Of a DNA stretch of 42,240 bases, positions 24,526 through 33,838 are shown in pieces. The notes beneath the pieces were generated by a model. That model was not told the DNA's origin, ran no database searches, and was given only the letters and a program-made list of their open reading frames with translations. Origin of the DNA: Xenococcaceae cyanobacterium MO_188.B29 (GTDB taxonomy: Bacteria; Cyanobacteriota; Cyanobacteriia; Cyanobacteriales; Xenococcaceae). Position 1 is the first letter of the stretch. Each line of letters starts with the position of its first letter. The translations under genes were made by a program, and so were the position numbers. The stretch is from NCBI GenBank assembly GCA_030065155.1, contig JASJDI010000018.1, forward strand, positions 1-42,240. Direction: 5' to 3'.

Positions 24526-27500
24526 CTATTCTTCCGTAGAATCTAAATTATCTAGATTAATATTTTCAAGTAAGATTTCTCCACTCATCATTTTTTCGGC
24601 AGCTTCTAGCAAAATATCTTCTACATAAGGTTTGACAAAGTAGCCTTTTGCTCCTCTTTTAGCAGCAATATTACGCATTTTTTGCGCTCCACGGGAAGTT
24701 AACATGGCTACAGGTAAAGAAGAGAGAACTTCATGTTCTTGTAAGTGAGATAGTAGTTCTAAACCATTCATTCTCGGCATTTCTATATCACAAAAAGCAA
24801 TATCACATTCTAATCCAGCTTGGAGTTTGTCCCAAGCTTCTTGACCATCACGAGCTTGTTCTACTTTATAACCAGCTTTTCTAAAGGTCATGGATAATAA
24901 CTCTCTAACCGTAATTGAATCGTCAATGATTAATACAGTAGGATCTTTTTTTACCGTTTCTGTCGATGAATTATCTTGGTCAATCTCTTTAGAGGGAACT
25001 AATTTTTCTTTTTCAGCTTTTTTGGTTGATTGATTAAATTTGATTAAACTTTGGGCTACATCCATCAGATCTTTTTCTGTGTAGGGCTTAGTTAAATAAG
25101 CCTTAGCACCAAAATCTGTAGCTAATTGCCGATGTTTTTCTGCACCACGAGAAGTAAGCATCGCCACAGGAATTTTTGCTAATCCTTCATCCTGCTGGAG
25201 ATGAGATAGTAATTCTAAGCCGTTCATTCTGGGCATTTCGATATCGCAGAAAATCATATCACAGGGTAAACCACCACGAAGTTTATTCCAAGCTTCCTGA
25301 CCATCACGGGCTTGCTCAACGCGGTAGCCTAGCTTATTGAAACTAAGGGAAAGAAGTTCTCTAACGGTAATCGAATCATCGACAACTAGTACTAAAGGTT
25401 CTGTTCTTTCTTTCTCTACTTGTTCTTGACCAAAATTCAAGCCAGTTTGCCAAATCTTGAAGCCAATTTCGGTTGTTCTCTTACCCTGAGAAATTTCGAT
25501 TAACTCTAGTACATCCCCTATCGGCATGATACTACCATCCCCTAAGACGGTTGCTCCGGCAATACCTGCAGGTTTAGGAACAGGTCCTTCAATTTGTTTG
25601 ATAACTATCTCTTGTTCTCCAATCACTCGATCGACTTCGATGGCGAGGAAATGCTCGGCACCACGAAGAATCACGATCGAAATAGTATCATCATCTTGTT
25701 CATTGCCATAGACACCACCTGAACGAATTCTGCGGTTGTAAGACAACAAATTACTAAGGGGCTGAAAAGGTAGAAGCGTATCTCGCCAAGCAATGCATTT
25801 AACTCCGTTAGCATTAGTTTGAATATCGCTAGGAGTCAATTCTTTAGTATCTTCTACTCCATCGATGGAAAAGGCAATACGAGTTTTATTGTAAACACAA
25901 GTTAAGGCTTTACAAATACTCAGAACTAGAGGTAGACGGATAGTAAAAGTAGTACCTTTATTAATTGCCGATTCAATGCTGATAGCACCGCGAATTTTTT
26001 TCAGGTCTGTACTAACTACGTCCATGCCTACACCCCGACCAGCAAAATCGTCTGCTTGATCTTTTGTACTAAAACCAGGATGAAAGAGGAGATCGTAGAC
26101 ATCTTGTTCGGATAGATGTTGTGCATCTGCCCAAGTTAACAGATTTTTTTCTACTGCTTTGGCTTTGACTACTTCTGGATCGATTCCTGCACCATCATCA
26201 GAAACAGTAATTACGGTTTGATTACCTTGAATAAACGCCCGAATAGTGATACGACCAACTTCTGTTTTACCCTTTTTTAGTCTTTTTTCTGGGGTTTCTA
26301 CCCCGTGAGCGATCGCATTATTGACTAAATGAGTCATGGGGTTGTAAAGATGTTCAACAATCATTTTATCGATGAGAACATCTCGACCCTCTACCTGCAA
26401 TTCAGCTTGTTTGTGCAATTTACGAGAAATATCTCGAACTGCTCTGGGTAATCGATCGGCAGTTTGACCAAAGTTGATCATCCGTGAGGAGTTAATGCCT
26501 TCTTGTAGCTGGGTCGTAACCTGCCTGAGAGATTGAGTAATTTTATCAGTTTCGTCAACAACAAACTGAATATCAGAGGCAGCTTCTCTTACTCGCACAA
26601 TCAATTCAATAATATCTTGGGAAAGTAAATGGAATCCTGTAAAGCGATCCATTTCCAATGCACCTAGTCCATCGTCTTCTTCTGGTTGTTGTACATTAAG
26701 AAAACCCGAATGTCTTCGTGTAGAAGCAGAATTATTTTGTCGACTGGCAAGCAAAGCTCCTTCTAAAAGCGATCGTTCATATAAGTCATGCATTTTCCCC
26801 CCCATATCCCCAAGGGATTGAACATGACCATTGAGGTTATCTAAAAATCGGCGTAAACGTTCTTGATCTTCTTCTAGTCGATTACGTTTAACTACTAGTT
26901 CCCCAATTAGGTTATTCAGGTTATCGAGTTTTTTGACCGAGACACGCATAGTCTGATCAAATACCTTGGCTGTTTGCGCTCTAGGATTAGGTTGACTAGG
27001 TTGATTAGTTTTAGCTTTGCTGGCTGGAATAGGAGAGGGGACTACAAGAGCTTCTTCTGAAGAATCTAAAAACTGCTCTAAATTTGCTAAATTAAACTCA
27101 GAACTATCTAAACTAGCTGAGGATAATTGATGTTCTCTATGAATTTCTTCTGGTGTTGAATCTAATAATCCTTCTAGTTCACCTAAAGAATTAACAGGGG
27201 TGGGTTCATCTAAAATATCATCTAATTCTGCTAAATCATGAGAAAAAGAAGGGAAATCTGTGGCTAAAACTTCTATTTCTTCATTTTGTTCTAAATTATC
27301 TTCAACAATTTCTTCAATATTCTCATTATCTATTAGATTAAAATCTACTAAATCTTCTAAGTCAATTAAATCACCTAGACTATCGTCTTCCTCATTTTCA
27401 GCTAGAGATTCCAAATCTATCTGATCTATATCAGCAACTTCTAATTCCGCTAATTCTGATGATGCTAAATTATGATTGTCGGTTTCTTGTATGAAGGGCA

Positions 27501-27762
27501 GTAGATCTTGAGTATCATCCTCTAAAGATACCTCTGACAATTCTAGCTGGGAAATGTCAACATTTTCTTCGATAGAGGCATCATTTTCCTCCAACAAACT
27601 CTCTAGATCTCCTTCTAGAGAAATATTTTCTTCCCAAGAGTTGTTAGGATCGTTACGATCGAGAAATTCTAGCTCACTATCTCCTTCTCCATCTTGCAAT
27701 AAATCTATCAGTGATTCTTCCCAGTTATTACTGTTTTCTGTAGGTTTATCTTGACCGCTCAT
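24526..27762 (-). CDS. PilL-C-like hybrid CheA without an Hpt domain
   Basis: 1078 residues from the ATG at 27762 (MSGQDKPT); a TTG 15 codons upstream would give 1093. Residues about 10-270 are a strongly acidic, low-complexity region rich in Glu, Asp and Leu. Then come the CheA dimerisation region, a CheA-type ATPase (NNAIAHGVETPEKRLKKGK, DDGAGIDP, GRGVGMDVV), a CheW-like domain, and two nearly identical receivers, each with FCDIEMPRMNGLELLSHLQ. No Hpt/P1 domain with the H-x-x-K-G motif is seen. Size and domain order match Synechocystis Slr0322 (PilL-C), whose Hpt part is encoded elsewhere, so it probably phosphorylates a separate Hpt protein. Expected role: control of type IV pilus motility or phototaxis. 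Confidence 0.88.
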   Translation of the reverse strand: MSGQDKPTENSNNWEESLIDLLQDGEGDSELEFLDRNDPNNSWEENISLEGDLESLLEENDASIEENVDISQLELSEVSLEDDTQDLLPFIQETDNHNLASSELAELEVADIDQIDLESLAENEEDDSLGDLIDLEDLVDFNLIDNENIEEIVEDNLEQNEEIEVLATDFPSFSHDLAELDDILDEPTPVNSLGELEGLLDSTPEEIHREHQLSSASLDSSEFNLANLEQFLDSSEEALVVPSPIPASKAKTNQPSQPNPRAQTAKVFDQTMRVSVKKLDNLNNLIGELVVKRNRLEEDQERLRRFLDNLNGHVQSLGDMGGKMHDLYERSLLEGALLASRQNNSASTRRHSGFLNVQQPEEDDGLGALEMDRFTGFHLLSQDIIELIVRVREAASDIQFVVDETDKITQSLRQVTTQLQEGINSSRMINFGQTADRLPRAVRDISRKLHKQAELQVEGRDVLIDKMIVEHLYNPMTHLVNNAIAHGVETPEKRLKKGKTEVGRITIRAFIQGNQTVITVSDDGAGIDPEVVKAKAVEKNLLTWADAQHLSEQDVYDLLFHPGFSTKDQADDFAGRGVGMDVVSTDLKKIRGAISIESAINKGTTFTIRLPLVLSICKALTCVYNKTRIAFSIDGVEDTKELTPSDIQTNANGVKCIAWRDTLLPFQPLSNLLSYNRRIRSGGVYGNEQDDDTISIVILRGAEHFLAIEVDRVIGEQEIVIKQIEGPVPKPAGIAGATVLGDGSIMPIGDVLELIEISQGKRTTEIGFKIWQTGLNFGQEQVEKERTEPLVLVVDDSITVRELLSLSFNKLGYRVEQARDGQEAWNKLRGGLPCDMIFCDIEMPRMNGLELLSHLQQDEGLAKIPVAMLTSRGAEKHRQLATDFGAKAYLTKPYTEKDLMDVAQSLIKFNQSTKKAEKEKLVPSKEIDQDNSSTETVKKDPTVLIIDDSITVRELLSMTFRKAGYKVEQARDGQEAWDKLQAGLECDIAFCDIEMPRMNGLELLSHLQEHEVLSSLPVAMLTSRGAQKMRNIAAKRGAKGYFVKPYVEDILLEAAEKMMSGEILLENINLDNLDSTEE

Positions 27763-27985
27763 AACTTTATCTGCTTGCCGATTTTGCTTAAGCTTAACCG
27801 ATTCCAAATTATTTTGAATTTTGGTATTTAATTTAAACTAGATGTACATAATACTATTTAATTTCTCTAATCAAACAGTGACAATTATTTAACATAGAGA
27901 TCCCGATCCACTTACAATATGATTTTAGTTTTTATAAAATTAGAGCGTCAAATATATTTATGTATAAACTAGTGGATCTTAAAGT

Positions 27986-28840
27986 ATGATTACCCCTACT
28001 GCAACCTTACTAGTATCTTGTCCAGATCGTCCAGGACTGGTGGCAAAAATTGCTAACTTTATTTACGCTAATGGTGGTAATATCATTCATGCCGATCAAC
28101 ATACCGATTTTACAACAGGTCTATTTCTAAATCGTATTGAGTGGCAACTAGAAGGATTTAATTTGCCCCGCGAAGTTATCTCTACTGCTTTTGCTGCGAT
28201 CGCTAAACCAATAGAGGCTAATTGGCAGTTACATTTTTCTGATTCTATTCCTCGTATTGCTATTTGGGTAACTAAGCAAAATCATTGTCTACTCGATTTA
28301 CTTTGGAGGCAAAAAGCCCAAGAATTACCTGCCCAAATTCCTTTAATTATTAGTAATCATCCTAATTTAAAATATATTGCCGAGCAGTTTGATATTGATT
28401 TTCATCATATTCCCATCACTAAAGAAACGAAATCTGAGCAAGAGGCTAAACAATTAGAATTATTAAAACAGTATCAAATTGACTTAGTTGTCTTAGCTAA
28501 GTACATGCAAATTCTTAGTGCTGATTTTGTGACTAAATTTCCTAATATTATTAATATTCATCACTCCTTTTTACCTGCTTTTGCTGGAGCTAATCCTTAT
28601 CAGCGCGCTTACGAAAGAGGTGTAAAAGTCATTGGTGCAACTGCTCATTACGTTACTAAAGATTTAGATGAAGGTCCTATTATTGAGCAAGAAGTTACCC
28701 ATGTTAGCCATAGAGATACAGTAGGAGATTTAATCCGCAAAGGTAAAGATTTAGAAAGATTAGTTTTATCTCGTGCTGTTAGATTGCATCTGCAAAACCG
28801 AGTTTTGGTTTATGGTAATCGAACAGTAGTTTTTAGTTAA
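27986..28840 (+). CDS. purU: Formyltetrahydrofolate deformylase
   Basis: 284 residues, usual length. It hydrolyses 10-formyl-THF to THF and formate, balancing the folate one-carbon pool and supplying formate for purine synthesis. Residues 1-80 are an ACT domain (LVSCPDRPGLVAKIANFIYA). The rest is the formyltransferase fold, with the catalytic Asn190 and His192 in INIHHSFLPAF and Asp228 in DLDEGPII. The ACT domain and the HHSFLPAFAGANPYQRAYER stretch separate it from PurN. It is divergent from the PilL-C-like gene, with about 220 bp between, and stands alone on the plus strand. Confidence 0.95.
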   Translation: MITPTATLLVSCPDRPGLVAKIANFIYANGGNIIHADQHTDFTTGLFLNRIEWQLEGFNLPREVISTAFAAIAKPIEANWQLHFSDSIPRIAIWVTKQNHCLLDLLWRQKAQELPAQIPLIISNHPNLKYIAEQFDIDFHHIPITKETKSEQEAKQLELLKQYQIDLVVLAKYMQILSADFVTKFPNIINIHHSFLPAFAGANPYQRAYERGVKVIGATAHYVTKDLDEGPIIEQEVTHVSHRDTVGDLIRKGKDLERLVLSRAVRLHLQNRVLVYGNRTVVFS

Positions 28841-28966
28841 GAATTAAGTAGTTCAGGAGTTCAGAAGTTCAGGAGTCCAGAATTAATTCACAATAGATAA
28901 CAGTAATAATTGTCTTTCAGTTTCCACAACAACTAGAATTACTGTAACTACTGTAAATCCTAATTT

Positions 28967-30589
28967 TTATTTAAATAAAACTAATACATCTAACTGACTA
29001 GTAGATTCATCTGGCATGGTTGCTGTTGCGCCTATTCCTTGTAGAGAATTCAAGATAGTCATGGCTTCTGGAGAGATATCTGTACTATCAGTAGGAAACT
29101 GATTAATAATGGACATAGTTTGATTCATATCAAGATAAAAATAGCCAAAGTTATGGCTGGGTAGCTTTTGTGCGATCGATTTAAATTTATCACTTCGAGC
29201 AAAAGAATGATCGGGAGAATTGTTTATCGATTCAAAGACAGAATTACCAATAGTAAAAACTAGATAATTTTTATCTATCCAACCATGACTTAAAGACAAA
29301 CCACTTTGAGGCACAATCCATTCGGTAATTGTTTGTTTATTGTCTATTTTTTTCTGTCTAGAATTAATTCCTACATAGCTTTTTAAGCTTTTTTCTATTT
29401 GTGTTAAGGTTTCTTTTGCTTTATTAGGGTTGTTAGTTTCTAAAATAATTGTTGAGCCTAATCCGATTGTCATTCCTGGAATAATAGCTCGATCTGTTGT
29501 GATTAGACCTACAGTAAATTCTCCATCCATCCAGCTAAAAATATCTTCGTCTAAATCAAGACCAGTTCCATGACGAAAAGATAATCTACCCAGATCTAAA
29601 GTTCGACGAATATCCTCATCTTCTTCTATTTGCTTAACTGTAGCTGACCAAATTTGATTAATATTTTTCCCATTTACAGCAGCGATAGTACGATTAGGTA
29701 ATTTGCTTAAAATTTTACTGTCAGTAGTTGGAAAATCGGAGTTATTTCCCTCTGTTTTGAAGTTAGTAATTGACTGAAGATGTATTCCTTCTTTTTGGAT
29801 ACCAACTCCCATAACCACTGACTCTAATTGTTGTAATTCTTTTAAGGCTGTTGCTGAGATTTCTTCCTGAGCTATTTGCTCTATTAGATAATTGAAATCA
29901 GTAAAGTAAAGATGAGCAATGGGATTTTGGATAGTTAATTGTTGAGATAAAATTTCTTTAGCATAGGGTTTTGAGGCTAGAGAGCTTTCTCCTTTATAAG
30001 TATCGATCGCTTTTTCTAAAGTTAATTTATCATTACTCAGAACTAGTTTATTACCCAACAAAGCAGAATTGATGGTTTCATTATTTTGATTACTTATTTT
30101 TGTGATAGTAATTCCTTTATATTTTCTTTCTTGCCAATCTTCTTCAGATTCTTTTTGTAATTTAGCTATAAATTTTAAGGCTTTTATCTTATTCTTAATA
30201 CCAACAACAATCAAAACACTCTCCTCTGATTTTATTGATAATTGTTGTGGTAATATAGCTAGCATTATCCCCCCTAGCCAGGGTTGTACATCTTGTTGAT
30301 AATTGACGGTAGTAGAATTAGAAAATTCTCGTTTAATATTTTCAATATTTTCTTCAATAATTTTTTCTGTCTCTGGCAAACCTAGTTGCGACAATTGTGA
30401 CCAATTTTTAGATTCAACAGAAATAAAACTAGTTACAATAGCTTCCTTAGGAATTACTTTTGCTCCTTCTAAGGGAGTTAACTTTTTTCCTAGCCAGCCT
30501 TGTTGATAAATATACCAACCACCAATAACTAAGATAGTAGTAATACCTAAAAAAGACCAACAACCACAACCAGATTTTTTTGAACTCAT
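28967..30589 (-). CDS. DUF3352-type membrane-anchored protein
   Basis: 540 residues. A single N-terminal membrane helix (about 9-31, CWSFLGITTILVIGGWYIYQQ) is followed by a large extracytoplasmic domain. The domain begins AKVIPKEAIVTSFISVESKNW and later has GVGIQKEGIHL, FSWMDGEFTVGLI and NSLQGIGATATM, a pattern of the cyanobacterial DUF3352 family. No enzymatic motif is visible and the role is unknown. There is a Cys cluster before the helix (SGCGCW). It faces purU tail to tail across about 125 bp of repeat-like CAGGAGTTCAGAAG sequence, and is followed upstream by the D,D-carboxypeptidase gene on the same strand after a 373-bp gap. Confidence 0.82.
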   Translation of the reverse strand: MSSKKSGCGCWSFLGITTILVIGGWYIYQQGWLGKKLTPLEGAKVIPKEAIVTSFISVESKNWSQLSQLGLPETEKIIEENIENIKREFSNSTTVNYQQDVQPWLGGIMLAILPQQLSIKSEESVLIVVGIKNKIKALKFIAKLQKESEEDWQERKYKGITITKISNQNNETINSALLGNKLVLSNDKLTLEKAIDTYKGESSLASKPYAKEILSQQLTIQNPIAHLYFTDFNYLIEQIAQEEISATALKELQQLESVVMGVGIQKEGIHLQSITNFKTEGNNSDFPTTDSKILSKLPNRTIAAVNGKNINQIWSATVKQIEEDEDIRRTLDLGRLSFRHGTGLDLDEDIFSWMDGEFTVGLITTDRAIIPGMTIGLGSTIILETNNPNKAKETLTQIEKSLKSYVGINSRQKKIDNKQTITEWIVPQSGLSLSHGWIDKNYLVFTIGNSVFESINNSPDHSFARSDKFKSIAQKLPSHNFGYFYLDMNQTMSIINQFPTDSTDISPEAMTILNSLQGIGATATMPDESTSQLDVLVLFK

Positions 30590-30962
30590 GATTTAATGTA
30601 GCTTAAAGTTTTATCTATCTAATAGAATAAGTAAGATATTACACTCAAGGTGCGATCGCTATCACTAACTCTTCATTAAATATTAAGTAGTTAATAAGTA
30701 GGAAATAGTAAATAATAAATGAAAAGTTTACTTGTTATCGCCAATAATCAATGCTAAATGCGCTTGAGAAATGATTAAACAATTATCTATTATTCATTGT
30801 CAATTATGGCAATGCTGTTAATTTAACTACAATTATTTTATTAGCAGAAATAGACGTAAATTGAGCAACTATCTGTTTAACTCACTACTCACTACTTACT
30901 ACTTACTACTACAGACAAGGCATGCCTTGTCTCTACTTACTCACTCCTTAAGCAAAGCGATA
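30590..30962. other. Intergenic region with repeats
   Basis: 373 bases between two minus-strand genes. It contains one HIP1 octamer near 30653, a heptamer-type array of CTTACTA units at about 30881-30910 and the second 28-bp palindrome at 30909-30936. The remaining sequence is AT-rich with no gene. Confidence 0.6.
30909..30936. repeat. 28-bp palindromic repeat, copy 2
   Basis: Core AGACAAGGCATGCCTTGTCT is a perfect palindrome; the right end CTCTAC and the left end CTAC flank it. It follows directly on a heptamer array. Same length and end type as the copies at 20332 and 37915, but a different core. Confidence 0.75.
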
Positions 30963-32438
30963 CTAGCACTGTTTTACCCTGCTGAATAATAGAACAATTT
31001 GATCGATCGCTTGACGCAAATTTCGGCTGGATAGATCGGAGTTATTAACAATAATACTAAATCCTAAAGTTTCACCTTCAGATAAGTTTAAATAACCAGA
31101 TAAACTGTTTATTCCCGAAAGAGTACCTGTTTTACCTAAAATACTACCCAGAAAATTATTATCTAAAAATCTTCTTTCTAAAGTTCCATTTACTCCAGCA
31201 GTAGTTAAAGAGTTTAGATAAATTTCTCCGACTGAAGTTGATTTCATTGAACTAAGAGTTTGCACTAATATTTCTGGGGTTATTAAATTATGACGAGATA
31301 ATCCAGAACCATCAACTAAATTATAACCTTGGGGATCTATACCTAATTTAGATAAAGCTTGTTCAATTGCTTGATTAACATCATTTATATTAAGTTGATT
31401 AGCTAATATTTTTAACAAAGCTTCAGCATATAAATTATTACTTTCTTGATTTATTTCTGCCAGAATTTCAGGCAAGGTTGGAGAAATAATAGTTGCTAAT
31501 TCTCCTGCTGATGGTTCTATAAAACTTTCATTACTTACTAATCCGCGAGTAACAGTAATTCCTTCTAAAGATAAAAGATGGCGTAAGGACTCTAAAAAAT
31601 AATTAGCGGGATCGACTATTGCTAAATCCCATACATCTGACTTGTGGTTAATAGCTAATGTACCATTTAACTGTAAGATCGGCTGACCTAAACTCCCCTC
31701 AATTTCTACGTTGTAAGGAGTGTCTTTGGCTGCGGTGATCGCATTATTTTTTACTTGCCATTGTCTGGCAGCAATATCATCTGACCATCTCAACTTAACT
31801 GGTTGTCCCAATTCTTGGGGTAATAAAGTTAAAGTAACTGCATTATTATTTAAAATTAAACTACTGATAGATGTCGCATAAGAGTTATATAAATCTGACC
31901 ATTCCCAAGTAGGATTAATTGTTGGTTGATTAAAGTAACTATTATCAACTACTAATTGTTCTATATGTTTGATTCTCTTCTGCTTTAATTGCTCTACTAT
32001 CTTTTTAAGAGTTTCAGTGGATATAGTGGGGTCTCCTTTCCCTTGAACAAGTAACTGAGTTAAATTAGGCGCATTGCCAACACTATAGATAGGGGTATGA
32101 ATACGAAAATTATCACCTAATTCTAAGAGTGCAGCAGCAGAAATTAACAGCTTGACATTAGAAGCAGGGATAAAATATTTATGGGCATTTAAGCTATAAA
32201 TAGTAGTCTGAGAATCCAGATTTTTCACTAAGATACCCCAATTCGAGCGTGCTAACTGAGGACTCTTAATAATAGATTCAATCTTGCTAGTTATATCTTG
32301 AGGACACAGAAGTTCAGTGTTAATCTTTTCTCGTTGCCAATTAGATGGAGTTAATCTAGTTTCTGCTTTAGTGGGTAAAGAGAAAAATTGGTATCCCAAC
32401 CATAAACTCAGAAACCCCAATGATTTTAAATAGCGCAA
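30963..32438 (-). CDS. dacB: D-alanyl-D-alanine carboxypeptidase/endopeptidase (PBP4 type)
   Basis: 491 residues. It trims or cleaves D-Ala-D-Ala cross-links of peptidoglycan in the periplasm. A signal peptide is present (MRYLKSLGFLSLWLGYQFFS, cleavage near TKAE). The S13 peptidase motifs are complete: SxxK as SNVK in FIPASNVKLL, SxN as SGLSRHN, and KTG as GKTGTLSG. The large insert between the first two motifs fits PBP4/DacB. The start is TTG at 32438, supported by AGAGG five bases upstream and by the signal peptide that follows. The gene lies after the ndhE terminator and is probably transcribed separately. Confidence 0.92.
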   Translation of the reverse strand: MRYLKSLGFLSLWLGYQFFSLPTKAETRLTPSNWQREKINTELLCPQDITSKIESIIKSPQLARSNWGILVKNLDSQTTIYSLNAHKYFIPASNVKLLISAAALLELGDNFRIHTPIYSVGNAPNLTQLLVQGKGDPTISTETLKKIVEQLKQKRIKHIEQLVVDNSYFNQPTINPTWEWSDLYNSYATSISSLILNNNAVTLTLLPQELGQPVKLRWSDDIAARQWQVKNNAITAAKDTPYNVEIEGSLGQPILQLNGTLAINHKSDVWDLAIVDPANYFLESLRHLLSLEGITVTRGLVSNESFIEPSAGELATIISPTLPEILAEINQESNNLYAEALLKILANQLNINDVNQAIEQALSKLGIDPQGYNLVDGSGLSRHNLITPEILVQTLSSMKSTSVGEIYLNSLTTAGVNGTLERRFLDNNFLGSILGKTGTLSGINSLSGYLNLSEGETLGFSIIVNNSDLSSRNLRQAIDQIVLLFSRVKQC

Positions 32439-32472
32439 AATTACCTCTGGAAATACCTAAAAATAGCCTAAA

Positions 32473-32499
32473 AAAAAAGCCCGCTAAACAGGCTTTTTT
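32473..32499. terminator. Bidirectional-looking intrinsic terminator after ndhE
   Basis: AAAAAAGCC (32473-32481) pairs with GGCTTTTTT (32491-32499) across a 9-nt loop. Both strands show a T-run after the stem. On the minus strand it follows ndhE by about 22 bases, so it should end the ndhA-I-G-E transcript. Confidence 0.85.
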
Positions 32500-32521
32500 C
32501 CGAAAAATATACTTGATTTTT

Positions 32522-32827
32522 CTACCACTTAAGCAGATTAAACTGTTCCATATCAATGGTTTCACGATTACGATAGATTGCCAAAACGATCGCCAAACCT
32601 ACGGCTGCTTCTGCTGCTGCTACCGTAATTACAAAAACTGTAAATACTTGCCCCTTAATTCCTGTGGGGTCTAAAAAATTAGAAAAACCCATTAAATTAA
32701 GATTAACAGCATTAAGCATTAGCTCGATCGACATTAGTACGCGCACAGCATTGCGACTGGTAATTAAACCATAAATACCGATACAAAAAAGAGCAGCAGC
32801 TAAAAGTAAAAAATATTGAAGTTGCAC
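32522..32827 (-). CDS. ndhE: NDH-1 subunit NdhE (NuoK-like)
   Basis: 101 residues, normal for this subunit. Three membrane helices: about 4-23 ([18 protein letters not shown]), 30-50 and 60-82 ([20 protein letters not shown]). The conserved Glu residues for proton translocation are seen in [10 protein letters not shown] and AAAEAAVG. It belongs to the membrane arm of the thylakoid NDH-1 complex, which works in respiration, cyclic electron flow and CO2 uptake. The start is GTG at 32827 with GGAAGGT just upstream. It is last in the ndhA-I-G-E cluster, about 75 bp after ndhG. Confidence 0.96.
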   Translation of the reverse strand: MQLQYFLLLAAALFCIGIYGLITSRNAVRVLMSIELMLNAVNLNLMGFSNFLDPTGIKGQVFTVFVITVAAAEAAVGLAIVLAIYRNRETIDMEQFNLLKW

Positions 32828-32903
32828 TTTACCTTCCTTTTCTATAATTTTTCCACTTGATTCTTAATCCAGACAAGAGCTATTAGCTTTTAGCATTTAG
32901 TTA

Positions 32904-33524
32904 TTAATTTTCTTCTCCAGAAGTTGCACCGATAGAAGTTAATTCCCTAGGACGTTCTGGCAAAGTTAGGCTAGTAGAAATCGTTTCTTGTCTAGGCATA
33001 GATTCAGGAATCAAGTCACGACGAGCCAAAATAATCGCTCCTACCATCGCCATCAATAACAATACAGAAGCCAATTCAAAAGGTAACAAAAAGTCACTGA
33101 AGAAATGCTTACCAATTTCAACAATTGTATTTTCAATTACTGCTGGGGAAGTAGAATCAACAGACCAAGGAGTCACTAAGACCATTGTTCCTAAAAGAGC
33201 AAATAAACCAGCACAGACAACCCCTGTAGATGCGTTACGAATCCATCGACCAGGAATTTCTTTAAAATCTTCCCGTTTATTTACCAACATAATGGCAAAC
33301 AAAATTAGTACGTTAACTGCACCTACATAAATTAGAATCTGAGCAGCAGCAACAAAATCAGCGTTAAGTAATATGTATAAACCAGAAATACTAATAAATA
33401 CTCCTCCTAGTAAAAAAGCGGAGTAAACAATATTAGATAATAAAACAACTCCCAGGGCTGTGACTATCATCATCACTGCCAAAATACCACCAGAAACTAA
33501 TTGAACTCCCTCAGCTAAATTCAC
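32904..33524 (-). CDS. ndhG: NDH-1 subunit NdhG (NuoJ-like)
   Basis: 206 residues with five predicted membrane helices, beginning GGILAVMMIVTALGVVLLSN and including YILLNADFVAAAQILIYVGA, the family's most conserved stretch, and the C-terminal helix ASVLLLMAMVGAIILARRDL. It forms part of the membrane arm next to NdhE. The start is GTG at 33524 with GAGAGGAAAAAATAATT upstream. The gap to ndhI upstream is 311 bp, unusually long for this cluster, because a GC-rich repeat block sits there. Confidence 0.95.
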   Translation of the reverse strand: MNLAEGVQLVSGGILAVMMIVTALGVVLLSNIVYSAFLLGGVFISISGLYILLNADFVAAAQILIYVGAVNVLILFAIMLVNKREDFKEIPGRWIRNASTGVVCAGLFALLGTMVLVTPWSVDSTSPAVIENTIVEIGKHFFSDFLLPFELASVLLLMAMVGAIILARRDLIPESMPRQETISTSLTLPERPRELTSIGATSGEEN

Positions 33525-33835
33525 AATTATTTTTTCCTCTCAATTTTTTGCATCAATTATAGATTAGGTAAGAGGTATTGGCTTTTAGTTTTTAACTTCG
33601 TCTTTTTATAACGTAAAGCAGTTAAATATGACCTCTTACCCTTCGGGTTCAGCACTTCTTGCTCCGTCCTATACGCGCTCGGAGACCCCCGCCCTCGACA
33701 GTTTCTTCAAGTCGACGGGGCTTATAAAGGGCGGAACCTGCGTCCGCCCACAGCCCCTTGGGAGCCCGCCCAACAGACTGTCTCGCAAGACCGCGCTGCC
33801 TCACCACCGCAGGTGCTTCCCCTCTTACCTCTTAC
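33525..33835. other. Enlarged ndhI-ndhG spacer
   Basis: 311 bases inside the ndh cluster. It holds the GC-rich block described separately and AT-rich edges, the right one running to the ndhI stop codon. No gene is supported; the open frame across the block on the plus strand is an artefact of its high GC. Confidence 0.7.
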
Positions 33836-33838
33836 CTA
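33631..33838. repeat. GC-rich composite repeat within the ndh cluster
   Basis: About 200 bases far richer in GC than the flanks. Edges carry copies of CCTCTTACC: one at 33631-33640 and one starting at 33821, partly doubled, and the inverse copy GGTAAGAGGT at 33567-33576. Inside are CCTTCGGGTTC, CTCGGAGACCCCC, CGACAGTTTC/AGTCGACGGGG and GGGCGG segments. It shares GGAGACCCCC with the block at 15915-16085. It lies between cotranscribed genes and is thus likely present in their mRNA. Confidence 0.75.
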
